A model generated the notes under the pieces. It was not told where the DNA came from. It was given only the letters and a program-made list of their open reading frames with translations, and ran no database searches. A program made the position numbers and the translations under genes. A DNA stretch of 64,000 nucleotides. It comes from Lutraria lutraria (Eukaryota; Mollusca; Bivalvia; Venerida; Mactridae). The stretch is from positions 7,079,770-7,143,769 of the forward strand of contig OZ026850.1 in NCBI GenBank assembly GCA_964023205.1. Reading direction: 5' to 3'. The number at the start of each line of letters is the position of its first letter. The first letter of the stretch is position 1. Positions 60,525 through 64,000 of this stretch are shown piece after piece.

Positions 60525-60875
60525 ATGAACATGTATTTGTTCACTTCTGCGTGTTTCGTTTGCTTGCTTATGCGGACACATTTACTAGACTCTGCTAATT
60601 CCACTCAGGAGTGTTGTCAGCTAACGACGGCTGATTGGAATATCTGGCGTCTTTACATGCTGCTCCAATCTCCAGATAAACTTTACTTTCCGACACCTCC
60701 TCTCGCCTGTAATGTCTCCCACTTGTTGGGTCAGCAGCACAGGCAGATTGAAAAGTTGCGTATCCTGTTAAAACAATACATGCATATAATCAAACACAGT
60801 GAAAAATGTCTCCTTTGTTTACAGCTTGTCTACATTCAGAGAATTATAAGCTACATGTATGTGCAGAAGAACTAG
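60525..60875 (+). CDS. hypothetical 116-aa secreted protein
   Basis: An uninterrupted ATG-to-stop frame opens MNMYLFTSACFVCLLMRTHL + LDSA, which looks like a signal peptide. It is followed by an NST glycosylation site, Cys30-Cys31, a second site NVS at residue 63 and a helical, basic stretch (QIEKLRILLKQYMHIIK). Further cysteines are at 62, 95 and 98. Length and layout would suit a small secreted helical protein. No homologue recognised. The codon usage is unremarkable and the frame could be chance or a first exon of a longer gene. A duplicated segment from the intron of the 51997-55366 candidate gene lies just downstream (61180-61700). Confidence 0.35.
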   Translation: MNMYLFTSACFVCLLMRTHLLDSANSTQECCQLTTADWNIWRLYMLLQSPDKLYFPTPPLACNVSHLLGQQHRQIEKLRILLKQYMHIIKHSEKCLLCLQLVYIQRIISYMYVQKN

Positions 60876-61179
60876 GCTATGGGCTATTGGGCGACCCCCC
60901 CCCCCCGGTGGCATTTTTGTAGACAACATTTTTTTGAAAGCTCAATGTCTGCTGATCATTTTCCCAGTGTCTACAGTCTGGGTGTTGGGGCGTTTGTGAA
61001 CTACAGCATGCCGAAAAATACGTTTGACAATAATTATTTTTGGTTAAAATTCTATTACAAAGATATTTTCAATAATTCATCAATGCTTTGACCATGATAA
61101 GTTAGCAGCGCCGTTGATTGTCAATCAAATGCATGTTTTCTACGATATTACTATATATTACTTTTTCTAATTACAATTA

Positions 61180-61700
61180 CGCGATGCCTCATACATCCGC
61201 TTTGAAAAATAGTATAAGTATACATTGCAGACTTTGCAGTTTTGATAAAAAGTTATATACATGTATGCAGGATTCTGTTGGTTTCATCCGTTTCACCATT
61301 AACTGCAACTGTTGAAGTAACGAAATTCACTACATATTGAAAATAGTTTCATTCAGTAAAGTAGCGCTGGAACACTATATATTGTCTCTGAGAGTAGTGA
61401 AATTACATATTGACACAAGGTAAGAAGTTCAGCATACAGTATAATAAGATGGCTTATATAAAATATTAACAGTATATAGATCAAAGCGCTGAGTGCACTG
61501 AAATTGTTTTGATTTTCAAGTATATATGCAGCAGCTTGTAATTTTTCAATATGTCATGACTGTTAGCGTACTTCTTCCAGGTAATGTAGCTTTTCCTTGG
61601 TAATTGTGGTTAATTGGCCAAATGATGTACATTGTGTACAGAATTCATACTTGACATTAAAATTATAATTGAAAATGATGATAACACAGGCCTTTAAATT
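61180..61700 (+). repeat. segmental duplication, copy 2
   Basis: Direct-orientation copy of 53735-54290 with substitutions and small indels; see that entry for shared blocks. The pair lies about 7.4 kb apart. Confidence 0.75.
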
Positions 61701-61880
61701 GTTTAAGGATGGTTTTATCTAACAATTGTATCCATCGCTCCTGACAGTAATCTCTGTGCTGTGATTCTCAATTAGTGTGACGCCATCTCCATAAGACTAC
61801 TGCAGTGTAATCTTGAAGCATATGGATTCGACTTCCACTGCTCAAAGATTAGCTTTAACGACTGTTTCTTATTGTCATCA

Positions 61881-62640
61881 TTAGACACGAAGGCCGTCCG
61901 ATTTCAAGGAGTTATTGTTTGTTTTTCCGTACCTGAGAGCAAGAACGTTGGAATTGCCCCCACGTAATCGGCGCTCATCTGATTTAATAGACTGTTTGTT
62001 GTATGTGTCTGATATAAAATCTACACGAGACGTCTTAGGCAATTGATAAGAAATCGTATCAGCTACTTGCTCGAATGTATCCGGAATTGCTGTAAGACTA
62101 TTCAATTAGGCGTTACCTTTAACAACATAGGATACGCCTTCTGTAGAATTGCTAGTTATTGGCGACTCAATATAAGGCACTCGACCTAGAAGATGTAAGC
62201 GAAGGTCTATGTCATGTTGAACTGACAGGAGCATAAGCTGGCCAAATGCGTTACGCTCTGCTCGTATCTGAGTTATTGTATTATGCTGAAATACTCTCTG
62301 TGCAAGGTTGTGTTTCTTCAAACCTCCTCAGGGGTAATTGATCAAATGCGTCGATAAAGGGCTTGTGTTCTCATAGGGCTTGGTTTTAGTGTTTACCAGA
62401 CATCACTTTGTCAAGAGAACCACTGGCACAATTTTAGATTCTATCATAAGTTCCGCGAGACCACTGTCGTTCATCACTTTACCTAGATGTAACGAGGATG
62501 GAGCATAAATGTGTGAAATACACCCGTTCTCACTATGACATTAGTGAATTTGTCTGGAAACTGCCAAACCAATACTGTACGATTTCATGGCCACTGCTAG
62601 GTCACAGGTTACAATTGCATAATCATTGAAAAAAGAAACA
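61881..62640 (-). pseudogene. degenerate copy of a mollusc/cnidarian multi-copy uncharacterised gene
   Basis: Reading the minus strand from 62640 down, recognisable protein blocks follow each other across several frames: YAIVTCDLAVAMK, KFTNVIVRTGVFHT, NDSGLAELMIESK, GSLDKVMSGKH, NAFGQLMLLSVQHDIDL, and finally DTYNKQSIKSDERRLRG. Order and motifs match, from memory, a large uncharacterised protein family found in many copies in marine invertebrate genomes and probably carried by or derived from mobile elements. At least four frame changes or in-frame stops break it (for example stops after MSGKH and at 62106-62108). It is therefore dead. The family's activity is unknown to me. Confidence 0.65.
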
Positions 62641-63654
62641 TGTCTATTAAATGCAATGAATTTGATAGACTAAATTAAACGTTTATTTAATTAATGAAAA
62701 TATTTATTTATTGATGATTGATTTGATTCGATTGATTTATTTGATAATAAAATGTTTTTTTATTTAAGCCTAAATGCCACTTTAGATTTTATAACGTCTG
62801 ATGCAAAAAATATCAAGATATAGTTATACATGCACTTATGTTCATAGTTATATTTTGGTAACGAATGCAGTTAATAATATACACGTTTTTTCTACATTAT
62901 TGTGATTGGTTTGTCACCGTGTCAACACAGCATATAATTGAGTACCATTTACACATTGAATAGTGTTCTTCTGGATCCAGAGACAGTATGTATATGCATG
63001 ATAATAATCGAGTACATATTGTATATGTAATATAGGTAACGTAAATTTTATCACATTTGATGATGTGATTAACATTTCTACACTCTTGTTTACTTTCTCT
63101 GTGCATATAATTATAATTACAAAGCCTTTAACTGAACTTATTTTGATCTCTTTGGGTATTATGTTAAAATTTCAACTATGGTAACGCCCAAAAAGGGCGG
63201 TAATGGAGTTAAGCCCCAACACCCAGATGGTAGACAGGTCTTTCCATACACTTTCAGAAAAACATACTGTAGAAAATGCCTCCGGGGGCGGGGGAGGAGG
63301 GGTATTGGTGCTCCATAGTCTAAACGCTCATCATCGCAGACGTTCGTACAATGACTTGGTTGCTTTGTAAGCACGTGTTATGGTATATATCATATGAGTA
63401 TTATTTCACTAAATGTGTATTAAAATATGGTCGTATTTCACAGAAAGATCTTTTTACGGACGACCAGTGACTCCGGTACATTGTGGATTTGAGCTCAGCC
63501 AATAACCAGCCATTGTAACTTTTTATCTGATATCACCAACATTTGTCTTTATGTATCTCATTTAATATCATAATAATAATCCATTCCCTACCTATGGGGA
63601 TGGGGAACTTGTCAGCTACCAGAAGAATATAGAGGACACACACTAATACTGACA
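62641..63654. other. no gene recognised
   Basis: AT-rich DNA. TTATTTATTGATGATTGATT-type low complexity occurs at 62690-62760 and a G-rich patch at 63280-63302. No supported exon. Confidence 0.5.
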
Positions 63655-64000
63655 AACAAAATTGTTACACAGGAAATACCGATAAACAACATTGTTACAC
63701 AGAATATACCGATAAACAACACTGTTACGCAGAATATACCGATAAACAACATTGTTACACATAATATACCGATAAACAACATTGTTACACCGAATATACC
63801 GATAAACAACACTGTTACACAGGATATATCGATAAACAACACTGTTACACAGGATATATCAATAAACAACATTGTTACACATGATATATCGATAAACAAC
63901 ACTGTTACACAGGATATATCAATAAACAACACTGTTACACATGATATATCGATAAACAACACTGTTACACAGGATATATCAATAAACAACACTGTTACAC
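63655..64000. repeat. 30-bp VNTR running off the window
   Basis: About twelve copies of CAACATTGTTACACAGAATA + TACCGATAAA. The left copies carry TACCG and the right ones TATCA/G. The unit length, divisible by three, creates a minus-strand frame of repeated VLFIDISCVT, which is an artefact. The right boundary is outside the window. Confidence 0.93.

Noticed and set aside
61881..62105. Neuropeptide precursor suggested by ALRYGK after a basic pair on the minus strand
   Set aside because: The motif sits in the tail of a frame whose upstream blocks match, in order, a larger broken multi-copy gene. No signal peptide precedes it.
63612..63992. Minus-strand 126-codon frame with repeated VLFIDISCVT
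   Set aside because: Artefact of a 30-bp tandem repeat.

Overview
The window looks like nuclear DNA of a marine mollusc, most probably a bivalve. It is AT-rich, has long introns with GT-AG splice sites, and is crowded with short DNA-transposon relics and VNTR arrays. The dispersed repeats that start AGCTCACC or TATGCCCC and end near TCTTGTTT are of a kind I associate with bivalve genomes; the species is not determined. There are no bacterial operons, and most long reading frames are accidents of tandem repeats.

Layout. 1-13.3 kb: a decayed zinc-binding gene fragment (about 1.45-1.79 kb); a pair of diverged transcription units in inverted orientation (3370-10008) sharing an ETS-type promoter, first-exon donor and 3' flank, the left one with a frameshifted THAP exon; several local duplications; and a 53-bp minisatellite ending just before the main gene. 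13.5-42.9 kb: one complete housekeeping gene on the + strand, bystin (BYSL/ENP1 family, 40S ribosome biogenesis), ten exons and about 432 aa. Its introns hold most of the mobile DNA: 5-6 bp-TSD hAT-like MITEs, a hAT element with perfect 17-bp TIRs and 8-bp TSD carrying a nested TA-flanked element, two further TA-flanked pogo/Tigger-like MITEs, many hairpin-ended repeat elements with tandem cores, and four large VNTRs. 43-50.5 kb: a 3.5-kb 41-bp satellite bounded by transposon-like ends, a 29-bp-TIR foldback, another hairpin-ended element and a 136-bp near-perfect palindrome. 51-55.4 kb: a candidate two-coding-exon gene for a 91-aa secreted peptide. 56.5-58.9 kb: a 33-bp satellite (about 67 copies) that begins at a CAGTGAAAC transposon-like terminus and keeps several frames open by chance. 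60-64 kb: a 116-codon possible secreted-protein frame, a badly broken minus-strand copy of a mollusc/cnidarian multi-copy gene, and a 30-bp array running off the window.

Two themes stand out. Several VNTRs start at, or are built from, termini of CAGTRAAAC-type TA-flanked elements. Several sequence-unrelated interspersed families share one terminal design (5' hairpin, tandem core, subterminal copy of the 5' arm, compact 3' hairpin, T-rich end), which resembles helentron/HINE or pearl-type elements. All family names come from reading the sequence; no database search was run.
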